NCBI GenBank assembly: GCA_019918135.1
Contig: WBZZ01001258.1
Location: forward strand, 112,256-176,255
Reading direction: 5' to 3'
Length of the DNA: 64,000 nt
Origin: Paulinella micropora
Taxonomy: Eukaryota > Cercozoa > Imbricatea > Euglyphida > Paulinellidae
In this document: in pieces, positions 1 through 9,390 of the stretch
Layout: each line of letters starts with the position of its first letter
Numbering within the stretch: position 1 is the first letter of the stretch
Translations under genes and position numbers: made by a program
Notes under the pieces: model-generated
Told to the model about the DNA's origin: nothing
The model's input: the letters and a program-made list of their open reading frames with translations, nothing else
The model's database searches: none

Positions 1-1791
1 GCACAATGTGCGGGTGTCGCGCAGCTTGTTCTCCAAGGCCTGCAACTCCTGTCGCCCGCGGGCCGCCGCCGCCTCGAGCTTCAGGTTCTCACGCCGCAGT
101 ACTTTCCCAGATTCTTCTGTGCCAGCTAGCTCTTGTCGCGCCGACTCCAACGCCTGCCGCGCCTCCGCCAGCTTCCGCTCTCTCCGGGCTTCCTCGCAGC
201 CAGGCTCGAACAGATCAGAGCTAGCCTCTTCGTACTCGTCGGCCTCCTCTTCTGCGTCTTCTTCTTCTTCTTCTTCTTCTTCTTCTTCTTCTTCTTCTTC
301 TTCTTCTTCTTCTTCTTCTTCTTCTTCTTCTTCTTCTTCCTCTTCGCTGCCGTCGTCGTCACACGACGCGCGGCGCAGGGAGCCCACCCAGACCGGATCG
401 CAAAACTCGTTCAAGTACAGCACCAACTGCGCGGGCTGCCGCATTCCGTGCTGGACCAGGCTCGATCGCAGCTTGAGCCACGGGGTGTACGCGCTCTCGA
501 AGCCCGGGCTCCAGTCCTGGAGCCAGTCGAGCTCTAAGGAGGCGCCCGTCTGCAGCAACAGGCCGATCAGGCACAGAGCCTGCGGCAAGTAAGGCCTCTT
601 GATGCCCCAGCCATACTCCCACCGCCCCTCCTCCTCTTCCTCTTCCTCCTCCCCTTCCCGTCCGCCGCCGTCGTCGTCGTCGTCGTTGCGTGTGCACACA
701 CCGGCCAACACCAGCTCCAGCAGCGTTTGCAGCTGCCGCTGCGACAAAGGCGCGGGGGGCTGCTGCACAAAAAACTTGAGCAAAACCGGAGAATGCCCCG
801 CTATGGCCGCCGCGGCCCAAGTCCAATCAGAAAACTGCAACAACTCCTTGGCGTCGGCCAGTATGGCAAACAACTCGTTGCGCCCCAGTTGCAGCAGCGC
901 TGCGTTCAGGATAGCAACCACGTCGCAGGCCTCGCGAAAGCTCGGCCCGCCGGCGTGCTCGCGCAGCTCCAGCTTGACCACCCACAGCAGGTCTAGCAAC
1001 AACATCTCGAGAAAAAACACCTTGTACACCTTGTGTTCCCTGTGCCCTTGCAGCGGCTGCAGCCCGAGCAGTACCGTTCTCAGCGGCCGCGCCGAAGGGT
1101 AGCTGCTGCTGCGCAGAGTCTGCCACACTCGACCCGCGGCGCCCAACCAGCTCACCCAAGTGCTAGCATACAACAAGGGAGGCAGCAGGCCGCCCGCGGC
1201 CTTGCTCTTGCTCACCAGAGACGACACGGGGGCTAGCTCCGATCTGCTCGTCAGCGCCCTGCGGCCAGACAGCAGGTTTAGCACCGTGTTGGCTACCCCC
1301 TGCTGCTCCGCGGCTTCGCGTCCGCACCCCTTCGCCACCCGCTCTAACCCCGTCCACAACACCTTTAGCGCCGGGGCATCGCCAAGACCCTCGTCCGCCA
1401 ACTTGCAGTACAGCGCGAACAAGTCTTTGCGCAGACCACCCGCGCCCAGGCCCCGCCCCAGCCGCGCTTGGCAGGGACGGACCCGCCGCAAGATTCTCGC
1501 CCTGCCCCTCGCCTCTGACCACATGTACTGGAGCATTTGCTCAGTCGCATCCACGTCGCCCTTCCGCACAAAAAACTCTAGAAAGGGCAGAAAAACACCC
1601 TGGCAGACATTGCTCTGCAAGAAAAACGACAGGTTGCTGCGGTCGATCTGGCGCGGGTCTTGATCTACTAGCTCGTCCGCCCACCCTCCAACGCTAGCGC
1701 GACGCTCACCGGGCGCCGCCTTGCTTGCACTGCCTGCTGCTGCTGCCGCTACTGCTGCTGCTGCTGCTGCTGTTGCTGCTGATGTCAGCAT
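1..1791 (-). CDS. Partial helical protein with poly-Glu tract and coiled coil; C-terminus off the window
   Basis: An uninterrupted frame runs from an ATG at 1791 to base 1 with no stop, at least 597 codons, so the 3' end lies outside the window. The N-terminus is Ala-rich. Residues ~30-350 are Leu-rich and look all-helical. Asp/Glu-rich stretches lie near 369-388, and a run of about 28 Glu is encoded by the GAA repeat near 483-512. After that the chain has a Glu/Lys/Arg/Leu pattern typical of a coiled coil. The frames read on the opposite strand here (poly-Ser, poly-Phe) are its shadows. No known domain is recognised; a scaffold or structural role would be a guess. Confidence 0.75.
   Translation of the reverse strand, partial: MLTSAATAAAAAAVAAAAAGSASKAAPGERRASVGGWADELVDQDPRQIDRSNLSFFLQSNVCQGVFLPFLEFFVRKGDVDATEQMLQYMWSEARGRARILRRVRPCQARLGRGLGAGGLRKDLFALYCKLADEGLGDAPALKVLWTGLERVAKGCGREAAEQQGVANTVLNLLSGRRALTSRSELAPVSSLVSKSKAAGGLLPPLLYASTWVSWLGAAGRVWQTLRSSSYPSARPLRTVLLGLQPLQGHREHKVYKVFFLEMLLLDLLWVVKLELREHAGGPSFREACDVVAILNAALLQLGRNELFAILADAKELLQFSDWTWAAAAIAGHSPVLLKFFVQQPPAPLSQRQLQTLLELVLAGVCTRNDDDDDGGGREGEEEEEEEEGRWEYGWGIKRPYLPQALCLIGLLLQTGASLELDWLQDWSPGFESAYTPWLKLRSSLVQHGMRQPAQLVLYLNEFCDPVWVGSLRRASCDDDGSEEEEEEEEEEEEEEEEEEEEEEEEEEEEEDAEEEADEYEEASSDLFEPGCEEARRERKLAEARQALESARQELAGTEESGKVLRRENLKLEAAAARGRQELQALENKLRDTRTLC
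257..345. repeat. (TCT)n trinucleotide repeat
   Basis: Nearly pure TCT/GAA repeat of about 29 units inside the first gene, encoding poly-Glu on the minus strand. It is likely length-variable. Confidence 0.95.
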
Positions 1792-1799
1792 CCACGGTG

Positions 1800-2046
1800 A
1801 AGGACGGTCCGTTTTTCTTTTCCTTGGAGGAGGGGGGGTTCTTACGCACACACACACACACACAAAAAGAGAAGAAAGGCACGAGAGGAAGGAAGGGGGG
1901 GGGAGCGGGGTAACAAACTCCCCTCCCCTCCCCTCCCTTCTTTCTCTCTCCCCTCGCGCTAGCTTTACTTTGTCAAACTACAACCTTTGCCCCGGCTGCA
2001 ACAGGAAAAAGAGAAAAAGAACGCGCGGGGGTAGGAGAAGGGGGTT
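1800..2046. other. Intergenic purine tract, (CA)n and pyrimidine tract
   Basis: The spacer has a GA/G-rich half (upstream of the minus-strand gene at 1791), a short (CA)n run near 1850-1865 and a CT-rich half. No gene is seen. The same purine/pyrimidine layout recurs in most spacers of the GC-rich region. Confidence 0.8.
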
Positions 2047-3093
2047 TTATAAGCTGCCCGTGCCAGAGTTCCCATTAGTTTTCGGTGCGGGACTCTCCTG
2101 CTGCTGCTGCTGCTGCTGCGAGAGCCTCTGCTGCTGCAAGAGTTTCTGCTGCTGCAAGAGCCTCTGCTGTTGCTGCGAGAGCCTCTGCTGCTGCTGTGAA
2201 AGCTGCCACTGCTGCTGCCGCAAGAACTCTTGTTGCCGCTGCAATAGCCACTCTTGCCGCAGCTGCTCTTGCTGCTGCTGCCGTTGCTGCTGCTGCTGCA
2301 AGAGCTGCCTCTGTTGCTGCTGTTGCTGTTGCCGCTGCTGCAAAGGTTGCCTCTGTTGTTGCTGCGGTGGCATTTCCGCTGGTTGTTGGTAGTACTCCAG
2401 ACTTTTTTGTGCTTGCTTCAGCTCCTGCTGCAGCCTGTCTATTTCCCCTTGTACTACCGACAATGTTTGTCCGGGCAGCCATTGTCTGGCCTCCTCTGAA
2501 GTCAGCCACCACTCTAGCCACGCCTGTAACCACTCTTGGCAGAATGTCTTGACTTGTGTTCTGCCGCTGGGCTTCTCTGCATTTGCACGAGCCAACTTCC
2601 CCACTTGCACCAACTTCTTGCCCCACAAATCCCGCTGATCCTTGCATTCGGGCCAGTCGCTCTCGACCTGGTCCCACCAAAGCTTCCACTCATTCTGCAG
2701 TGTTTGCAAAACATCCCCCAACACCTGCCGGCGAGCTTCGGTTTGCGCAGCTGTCGTGAGCCTAGCCTTCGTGGTGCTGTTGCGTGGTCGGATGCCGATG
2801 GCTCGGGCTACACGGTCGGAGATTTTTTGATGGAGTTCAATCGGCAAGGTTGGGGCTGGCTTGCGCACTCGTTTTTGTAGTTCATCGCGCACTTTGCTCA
2901 GCGCGCAAATGTCGTTGTTGTAGCGTTCGACCTTGTGTTGCCACGGCTGGATATCCTCTGGAGTACCGCACGTGTTTGGCTCCGGTTCCGGCAGCGGACT
3001 CGGCTTCTTTGTTGTGTCGCCTCCTGCGCCAGCTTCCTCCTGCTCGGCGCGGCGCCGCTTGCCACACAAATCACAGCGGTCGCCGGCGGCCAT
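2047..3093 (-). CDS. Gln-rich hypothetical protein
   Basis: A 348-residue frame from an ATG at 3093. The N-terminus has a possible zinc-binding CxxC pair (DLC followed by GKRRR). The middle (~60-200) is helical and Trp-rich. Residues ~215-340 are dominated by Gln with interspersed Leu and Arg, encoded by CAG/CAA runs, and look like a low-complexity coiled coil. No known family is recognised. Poly-Gln regions are length-variable and often mediate aggregation or transcription-factor contacts; neither is shown here. It lies between two genes of opposite orientation and ends about 250 bases from the upstream start of the first gene. Confidence 0.7.
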   Translation of the reverse strand: MAAGDRCDLCGKRRRAEQEEAGAGGDTTKKPSPLPEPEPNTCGTPEDIQPWQHKVERYNNDICALSKVRDELQKRVRKPAPTLPIELHQKISDRVARAIGIRPRNSTTKARLTTAAQTEARRQVLGDVLQTLQNEWKLWWDQVESDWPECKDQRDLWGKKLVQVGKLARANAEKPSGRTQVKTFCQEWLQAWLEWWLTSEEARQWLPGQTLSVVQGEIDRLQQELKQAQKSLEYYQQPAEMPPQQQQRQPLQQRQQQQQQQRQLLQQQQQRQQQQEQLRQEWLLQRQQEFLRQQQWQLSQQQQRLSQQQQRLLQQQKLLQQQRLSQQQQQQQESPAPKTNGNSGTGSL

Positions 3094-3332
3094 GACTCTC
3101 TACGATCTTCTTGTTGCCCCTGCAGCGAGACTTTTTTTCTTATACTAGATAAAGCGATGGCCCTCTCCCTCTTCCTCTCCTTCTGTCACTCCCCTTCCCC
3201 CCCTCCCTCCCTCTCTCTCCCTCTCTCTTTCTCTCTCCCCTCCTTGGCTCTTTTTTTTTCCGTTGGCTGTTTTCTGTGCGGCCCATAATGTACTTAAAAG
3301 CAAGAGTAACCAGTTGCTACAAACAATCAGTC
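3094..3332. promoter_or_regulatory. Divergent promoter region with pyrimidine tract
   Basis: The spacer separates two divergently transcribed genes (starts at 3093 minus and 3333 plus). It holds a CT-rich tract at about 3165-3265 on the plus strand and an AATCAGTC directly before the ATG at 3333. The same AATCAGTC precedes the histone gene at 16,379. Its role as a promoter is inferred from position only. Confidence 0.45.
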
Positions 3333-5048
3333 ATGAACCAGCAAAAACCTGTCGACGGAAAAGTTACAATCCAGGAGTTTACCAAAGTTCCAGCTTCAAA
3401 ATGGACTTTGGTTGATACAAAAACTACTCCCCCAGCCGTTGTCTACCGCGGTTCCAAGTGCTTGCACGTTTTTTACTACGCACAAATTCCCTCTTTAGAT
3501 TTCAGTTTTCTGAGCAAAGCCTCTGCTGAGTACGCGGGAGCGTGGGGGTTTAGGTATAAATTTAATTATGTTCGCAAGAACGAACTAGCTACTGCCCGCC
3601 AAGAAGAAATACAAGACGGCCCACTAAAAAACCTGCTACAATATGCTTGTCCCGATTCTCTCCCCATCGGCTACGAGATTATCTGGGTTCACATGACGTG
3701 CCACACTCGGATACATGACACAACAGCACCAGGTATTGTAAACCCCCGCACAGAAATCGTAGGAGTCCTGCGCGATGTCCTACAACGTCAAGAATTACTT
3801 ATGTCGGTGTCTATCGGTCTCATGCAGCGCCTTCAACTAGCGTACCAAAGTTCAATGGATAGTGCTGATGGATCGCTATTTATTCTTTGTCCCACTGCCT
3901 CGTTGGATTCAATCTGGGTCGCTGGAGGAGGCTATAACTCGTGCTTTCTGATAAAGAATTACCAACCGCTACGACTGGGGCAGAAGACCGAAGCCTTGGC
4001 CGTCACAACACCCGTTCAGGATCTCGTGTCTGTTACCGCATCTGCCGAAACTACACCAGGTAACGTCTTGCTCGCTTGGGGGGATACAGTCCTTGAGTTA
4101 TACCCCAACAAAAATCACACAACGCTTGCAAAGGCACGTACGTGGGTTGTGATGGGTTCGATGGCATTGTTCTTGCTGGCACAGATCCCAGCCGACAAAC
4201 GTGCGGGGTTCTGGAACTTGCTAAAAACAATGGAACCTTGTTACGGAAGTTTTCCAAGCATCTTAATTGGCTGTGCACAATTTCTGTACGAATTGAACGT
4301 CGAATTGGAGAAGCACAACCACAATAATGGGAAGCGCCTCGTGCCGCTGTTCAGTGAGACCGCCGGGTTCCACACAAGCAAAGAGTTCCTCGCCAAGCTA
4401 AAAGAGGTTGTTGAAGCTCTCGAGCCTAGCCTTGCGCGGTTCTGGCCGGAAGATCTTGGTGCTGATCTAGAATCCGCCGAGGGTGATTTCCCCGTGCTCA
4501 AATGGAGCGAGTTGGAAAGGCGGTGCAAGCAAGAAGGCAAGGAAATAGGCTATGGAGATACACAAGCGGGCTTCTATCTCGAGACAGTCTTGTGCCTATT
4601 ACTGAACGAGCGCAAATTCAAGCTAGCGATTGACGCTACCAACGCCCCGAACATTGCACCACCAGTCGAATTGTCACGCGACTCGCTGCAAGATATGCTA
4701 CGCAATTTAACAAGTAAGTTTATGGCTGCTGACACTTTTAAAGAACAATACGCACTTTTTCACAAAACCACGAAAGACCTTCTTCGGCAGGGGTATAGCA
4801 CAGCTACCATCACGCAGAGTTTAGCTGGCTGGGAAGAAGCTTTGGTGGACGTCACGTCGGGCATTGGTTGGGGGATGGATGCGATTCCAAGATCTGAAAA
4901 AGACAAGGTCACAATGTGCAGAACCTGGCTAATAGAGCGGTTGTCCCCTTCTTTAGACAGGGGCGTGTCAAACAGTAATGTTAATGTCAGGGCCCGAACT
5001 ACCCCAACAGCAGCAGATCACGAACCCCCCGCGGAATACATGCTTTGA
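3333..5048 (+). CDS. Hypothetical protein, 571 aa
   Basis: The frame is open from 3276, but the ATG at 3333, directly after AATCAGTC, fits better: the extra upstream residues come from spacer DNA. The product is globular in composition, with a hydrophobic stretch near residues 270-290 that could be buried or a single membrane segment, and a low-complexity tail. GC content is lower than in later neighbours. I recognise no domain. It is followed by two more plus-strand genes of unknown function (5201 and 5839), which could form a co-oriented set. Confidence 0.75.
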   Translation: MNQQKPVDGKVTIQEFTKVPASKWTLVDTKTTPPAVVYRGSKCLHVFYYAQIPSLDFSFLSKASAEYAGAWGFRYKFNYVRKNELATARQEEIQDGPLKNLLQYACPDSLPIGYEIIWVHMTCHTRIHDTTAPGIVNPRTEIVGVLRDVLQRQELLMSVSIGLMQRLQLAYQSSMDSADGSLFILCPTASLDSIWVAGGGYNSCFLIKNYQPLRLGQKTEALAVTTPVQDLVSVTASAETTPGNVLLAWGDTVLELYPNKNHTTLAKARTWVVMGSMALFLLAQIPADKRAGFWNLLKTMEPCYGSFPSILIGCAQFLYELNVELEKHNHNNGKRLVPLFSETAGFHTSKEFLAKLKEVVEALEPSLARFWPEDLGADLESAEGDFPVLKWSELERRCKQEGKEIGYGDTQAGFYLETVLCLLLNERKFKLAIDATNAPNIAPPVELSRDSLQDMLRNLTSKFMAADTFKEQYALFHKTTKDLLRQGYSTATITQSLAGWEEALVDVTSGIGWGMDAIPRSEKDKVTMCRTWLIERLSPSLDRGVSNSNVNVRARTTPTAADHEPPAEYML

Positions 5049-5200
5049 ACCACTATCCCCTGCGCTATCACACAAGTTCTGAGCTGGGAAGATCTTTGCC
5101 AAAAATCCAAGTATTATCAGCCTGTGGATAGTAACAAAAGAGTGCAGTACTTAGTATCAGCGGAGCGCGCGGTTGATGATCGAGTAACAAAGGGCGGTTG

Positions 5201-5596
5201 ATGATCGAGGTGGAGGAGCCTATGAAAGAGCACGTCTTACAACCTCCGGGACCAACTATTACGAAAGAAGCCATGCTTGCTATGATAGACAAGCATTACA
5301 GCACACTAGCCGTCAACAGCAACACAGAGGTCAAACAGGGTCTGGCGGGGCTTCAAAAGGAAATAAATTCAAGCTACCCCAACGACGCTACGGCCGAGAA
5401 TATGTACAAAACACTCTATAATGCTTTAGGCCCTAACTCGGGCCCATACTTTGCGCATCCGCGTGCCCAATACTATTCTAAAGAACGTCGCGCTGCTGTA
5501 CTAGGCCTTTTCAAAGACTACTTAAGAGGTCCATCACGTTATTTTGACATTGATTACACTTTCTACCAGCATGATTATGGCAGCGGCACCGCGTAG
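5201..5596 (+). CDS. Small hypothetical protein, 131 aa
   Basis: Acidic to neutral protein starting at the ATG at 5201. The start region is a tandem duplication: CGGTTGATGATCGAG occurs at about 5170 and again at about 5195. In the first copy the ATG is followed at once by TAA, so only the second copy opens a long frame. The gene ends with a double stop, TAG TAA. No domain is recognised. It lies between two plus-strand genes and could be co-expressed with them. Confidence 0.55.
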   Translation: MIEVEEPMKEHVLQPPGPTITKEAMLAMIDKHYSTLAVNSNTEVKQGLAGLQKEINSSYPNDATAENMYKTLYNALGPNSGPYFAHPRAQYYSKERRAAVLGLFKDYLRGPSRYFDIDYTFYQHDYGSGTA

Positions 5597-5838
5597 TAAA
5601 GCTATTTGGCTGGGCCTAGGGCCAACGATTACAATTTTGACAGGGGATTTTGGGGCGCACCCCCCTTCACAACCTCTCCCGTCCTCCCTCCGGTCCGCAC
5701 AAGCGGGTCTCTCTCTCTCTCCTTCCCCCCTCCCTCTCTCCCCAAGAATAATCAGGATAGGTACAAGTATTGCAGCTAGTACAGCTATGTATACAAGATA
5801 AAAATAAAACACCCTTCTCCGAGGCCCCCCGACGACGG
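5597..5838. other. Spacer with CT-rich tract
   Basis: A CT-rich tract at about 5665-5745 sits before the next plus-strand gene. No conserved element or gene is seen. Confidence 0.6.
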
Positions 5839-7059
5839 ATGTCTGCACAGACTACTACAGAGGCCGCCATCCAGATTTCACATTTTTCTAGTGTGTACAT
5901 AGAATATACACTAGAAAAATACAAGCAGGAGTTGCTAAAACTACAAAAGACCAAAGAAAACTGTAGTAATGAAACAAACCCCAATGTGCTTTGGGACGAG
6001 GAAAAAAAGCAAGTGCACGTTTTTACACGCCTAGCAATACCTCCCAATACTTCTGTGCAAGCACTGCTGCACAAAAGTTACAAATTCTACTACTGTGTGT
6101 CTGAACAACGAGGCAACACTTTGGCGCACCACCTCTCTGTTCGCTACGCAATCGCAACAAATCCAAACGCCGCTGGGTCTGTCCTGTGTTTGCACAGCAC
6201 GTACGACGGCGAGCGAAACACAGAGCTAGACAAGTTCGAGTTCGACCTGGCAGTAGCTGATGTACTGTGGAATCCGCCAAGAATGGCTAAATTCTACCAG
6301 GCAGACTGCTTCCAGAGAAAATTTAAGAGTGACTGGAGAGGCCTCTTTGCTACCAATAAAGAACGGGAGCGGTGGAATTTGAATAGTGCCTACTGCAATC
6401 TCTGGCGAAAAACCTACGATTTTGTCAAGGGGATTAACGAACAATACGGCCGCACAGACGATATGGTACTTTGCAAAATTGTGTCAAGAAAGCCTTCCAC
6501 CGAAGCATGTTTGGTGTGGCCAGGGGCAAGACCCGCTAAAATCTGCTTTGTTGACGGCGGTACTCAGCCCCTGTTTCTCATTGACAATTGCCAGGTAATA
6601 ACCTCAGACACAGACTTTTCACAAGGGGTAGAATTGGCTACCGTAGAGTACTTGTACGAGCAAAACGTTTTTCCCGAACTCAAGACCGTGGCGGCCGCCA
6701 TGTACCTGTTTATAGTAATGCAGATGTCCAAGATATCTGCGGGTCCATGTCGTAGAGCTCTTTCTATCTCCTTGCCTCTGCAGCCTACGGACGATAAACA
6801 AGATAACAACCGCGGGCTCTTGGAAAAGGCAGCGCAGTGTTTGCTGGACATGGACACACAGCTGTCAAAGAGTGACGGCGCCGTCACGTTCAGGTCCGTC
6901 TTGGGCTTGCAAGCTACTGCAGAAAAATTCCAAGCCCGGCTGACAGCTACCATAAACGATATTTGCGACAATTGTCAGACTTGCGGCAAGGCCCGCACAT
7001 TCCGACCCCCGCCGTATGGTGATAATTTGAAAAGCTATATCCATAGCACATGTCTGTAA
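5839..7059 (+). CDS. Hypothetical protein, 406 aa
   Basis: The frame is open from 5770, but the ATG at 5839 is preferred because it follows the CT-rich spacer and begins a protein-like sequence. Most of the chain is mixed alpha/beta in composition. Near the C-terminus there is a CxxC-x2-C cluster (DNCQTCGK region) that could bind a metal. No family is recognised. It is the third of three plus-strand genes of similar base composition. A G-rich run begins right after the stop. Confidence 0.7.
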   Translation: MSAQTTTEAAIQISHFSSVYIEYTLEKYKQELLKLQKTKENCSNETNPNVLWDEEKKQVHVFTRLAIPPNTSVQALLHKSYKFYYCVSEQRGNTLAHHLSVRYAIATNPNAAGSVLCLHSTYDGERNTELDKFEFDLAVADVLWNPPRMAKFYQADCFQRKFKSDWRGLFATNKERERWNLNSAYCNLWRKTYDFVKGINEQYGRTDDMVLCKIVSRKPSTEACLVWPGARPAKICFVDGGTQPLFLIDNCQVITSDTDFSQGVELATVEYLYEQNVFPELKTVAAAMYLFIVMQMSKISAGPCRRALSISLPLQPTDDKQDNNRGLLEKAAQCLLDMDTQLSKSDGAVTFRSVLGLQATAEKFQARLTATINDICDNCQTCGKARTFRPPPYGDNLKSYIHSTCL

Positions 7060-7297
7060 GGGGGGGGGGGGGGCGGGGAGGGAGGGGGGGGGAAGGCAGT
7101 TCGCCGGCTGGTCGCCAAAAGCCAGGTGTTTCAGAGCTAACCAGTGACGAAGACAGACACTGGCTGGACCCGAAACACTAAACACAGTCGTTGCTCCGGC
7201 GCCCCCCCACCCCCCCCAGAGTTTTTATTAAATGGCGAGATAGGTCTGTCACTTTCTGCTGCTAGTCGTACACAAACAACACACAGAGCACAGGAAA

Positions 7298-7329
<32 letters not shown>

Positions 7330-7488
7330 GGTGCGGTGCCAAGCCGGCACCTTTCTACAGAAACCAAAGCGTGGCACCCCCCCCCCCTCCTCTTCTTTTG
7401 CAAATGCCCACTTGATGTAGCCAAGAAAGCTGGCTGCCATAAGACACACAAGACCCTTCCCCTCCTTTCCTCCCCCATACTCCTCTGC
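7060..7488. other. 429-base spacer: G runs, (GA)n, hairpin, C run
   Basis: No gene is supported here. The spacer has a G-rich run straight after the upstream stop, a (GA)n tract at about 7297-7319 leading into a G run, a short hairpin with arms GTGCC/GGCAC at 7336-7350, then a C run at about 7377-7389. G run, hairpin and C run could pair into one long stem. Confidence 0.7.
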
Positions 7489-8406
7489 ATGAAACGCGCG
7501 CTGGTGGCGACGGAAGAACACCCCAACGGAAAGGCGCGGAGCAAGCGAAGACGCACCAGCAGCTCGAGCCCGAGCACAGAGCGCAAGCTAAGCCGTTTAA
7601 AAATCAGAGAACTGCGTGTGCGGCTGTTCAGCAGGCCAAGTTCCGGCAGGTCCCCCAAGGGCCAGCAACCTCGTCCACTCTTCCCACTCTCAGTTGCCCC
7701 TCGAAGTGCGGGCCTGTCGGACGGAGCAAGTGGCCCTGTGGCAATTGCACACAGAGCGATCGCGGAGCTCGACGGTTGCCTACGTCAGCAAGGCCTGCTG
7801 GTGTTCCGTAGCATATCAGCCAGTGCGCTGTCGGGCAAGATCCGGGCAAGACCCCGCCCAAGCCAACAACACGAGCACGCGGAGGGTATGCAGTGTGTGC
7901 TAGGAGCTACACACATACAGTGCGTGGGAGGATCTCGTCGGGACGCCTTTCACAAAAATACAAATTTGTTGGCCTGCATCGAATTTATTTCCGTTGATCC
8001 AGCTGCGCTGGCCAGCGCAGAAGAGCTAAGAAATACAGTCATGCATCAACTAGTGCACATAGTCTCGCATTATGTAACTAAACACCGGCAGAGCTTTCTG
8101 GCGCCAGACAGCACGCGCTACGTGGCAGAGCTGGAGAGCCGCTCGGAGGAGGGCCTGTGCCGTTTGGCAGGGCGTTTGTTCGCCGAAGGACGCGGTCTTA
8201 ATTCCGGGGTTGCGTGCCTGGAACTTGCGCGGCGGGCGGGCCCGTCGTCATCGGCGGCCGCCGCAGAGCTACGGCGTGTTCCGGGCTACTGGCAGGCCGT
8301 CGAGTGCGCGCGTAAGTACGAGCTAGGTTTTGCACAGCTTTTTGTGGCAGTCGCCCAGAAGGGCAGCCTCGATTCGGTCTTAACGCACGGCCCCTGTCTA
8401 AAGTAA
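7489..8406 (+). CDS. Hypothetical protein with basic N-terminus, 305 aa
   Basis: The ATG at 7489 is chosen over the longer open frame from 7144, whose first 115 codons are spacer repeats. The first ~60 residues are Lys/Arg/Ser-rich with a KRRR cluster that could act as a nuclear localisation signal. The rest is helical, with an Ala-rich stretch near residue 255. A possible HxxxxH-like spacing (HQLVHIVSH) appears near residue 187, but the surrounding pattern does not match a metalloprotease I know. Function unknown. The gene ends TAA then TGA. Confidence 0.65.
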   Translation: MKRALVATEEHPNGKARSKRRRTSSSSPSTERKLSRLKIRELRVRLFSRPSSGRSPKGQQPRPLFPLSVAPRSAGLSDGASGPVAIAHRAIAELDGCLRQQGLLVFRSISASALSGKIRARPRPSQQHEHAEGMQCVLGATHIQCVGGSRRDAFHKNTNLLACIEFISVDPAALASAEELRNTVMHQLVHIVSHYVTKHRQSFLAPDSTRYVAELESRSEEGLCRLAGRLFAEGRGLNSGVACLELARRAGPSSSAAAAELRRVPGYWQAVECARKYELGFAQLFVAVAQKGSLDSVLTHGPCLK

Positions 8407-8532
8407 TGAACAGGAAGGGTCGAGTCCAAGACTCGCGAATAGGCTCTACCTCATCTGTTCTGCGAGTAAAAACTCTTTTTTAACAAATTTACGAATTGGT
8501 TAAACTCTCTTAATACGTTACGCCGACTGTGC

Positions 8533-9231
8533 TTAGACGTAATACCGGGTCCCAATAGCGGAAGAATAATCAGCCAGGACGAACACAAACAAAGGTATCC
8601 AGATTAGTGCCATTGCGATGCCGTACGTGGTGCTAATGATGATTTGGGGGGCGTATTTCTGGGACTCGTTCAAGATACAACCCAAGACAGACATAACAGT
8701 GGCTAAGCCTAACAAGACAACGATACTTGTGTACGTGCCTTTGTTTATACACTGAAAGCTCACTGCGTAGGTGATATTGGAGGGTGCACTCAGAGTAGCC
8801 TTCCATTTTAGCCGGAGCCCCTCCCACCGCGTCCGGCGCAGCCGGAGAGATTGGGTGTAGCCTACTATGTTCGCCAAGCATTCGTCTTTTTTGTCAAGAG
8901 GACCTACCCGTGGAGGGAGGCGCTCGTGCAACGGGTCGGGAGTGTAGGCTACGGCAGTTAGGTTAGGGTTGGTTTCCAGGTGCAAAGTGTAGGTAAGCAA
9001 CAGCTGGCATCTCTCGGCGACAGCAAAGGGGTCAACAGAACCAAGCTCGACTGTACCCTCGGGGAAGCTTGCCGCTCGCATGATTGCAGGCCTAGTATAC
9101 TCACAGCGCGGCTCTAAGCGTGTAGTTACGAGCACGGGAAAAGCGGCCTGCGCCCCCGAGCTGCGCGCCAGGGCCACGCGTAGCAACACCTCGAACACGA
9201 GACTAGCTTTCAGCCCGCAGGTCAGCCACAT
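8533..9231 (-). CDS. Secreted/membrane protein: signal peptide, ectodomain, two C-terminal TM segments
   Basis: The ATG at 9231 is preferred: the frame upstream of it crosses a G run. The 232-residue product opens with a hydrophobic signal-like segment (~4-25). An ectodomain of about 130 residues with several Cys and one NxT glycosylation site follows. Two membrane helices near residues 168-190 and 200-222 form a C-terminal hairpin. The gene at 27,256 has the same architecture. A virion-envelope or host-membrane protein is plausible, but no homologous family is recognised. Confidence 0.7.
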   Translation of the reverse strand: MWLTCGLKASLVFEVLLRVALARSSGAQAAFPVLVTTRLEPRCEYTRPAIMRAASFPEGTVELGSVDPFAVAERCQLLLTYTLHLETNPNLTAVAYTPDPLHERLPPRVGPLDKKDECLANIVGYTQSLRLRRTRWEGLRLKWKATLSAPSNITYAVSFQCINKGTYTSIVVLLGLATVMSVLGCILNESQKYAPQIIISTTYGIAMALIWIPLFVFVLADYSSAIGTRYYV

Positions 9232-9390
9232 GCTTATAACACAAGAGAAACAACACACGACTCCTTTGATCAGACAATGGGGGGGGGGGGGGAGGAAGGG
9301 AGGGGAAGCACTCCGCCCCGCCCTTTTTTCTTTGCAGCGCGCAGTGTACATTAACAGCCCCTTTCCCTTTGGCGGTTCGCCAAACCCCCG
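9232..9390. promoter_or_regulatory. Divergent spacer with G run
   Basis: It separates divergent genes starting at 9231 (minus) and 9391 (plus). It has a G run at about 9279-9292 and a purine-rich flank. Promoters for both genes must lie here; no motif is recognised. Confidence 0.4.

Noticed and set aside
8-592. Poly-Ser and poly-Phe open frames on the plus strand
   Set aside because: They are shadows of the (TCT)n repeat. The minus frame gives poly-Glu inside a continuous 597-codon gene with protein-like flanks.
1721-2392. Cys-rich plus-strand frame over the CTG repeats
   Set aside because: It is the antisense of the Gln-rich gene at 2,047-3,093; the composition is a repeat artefact.
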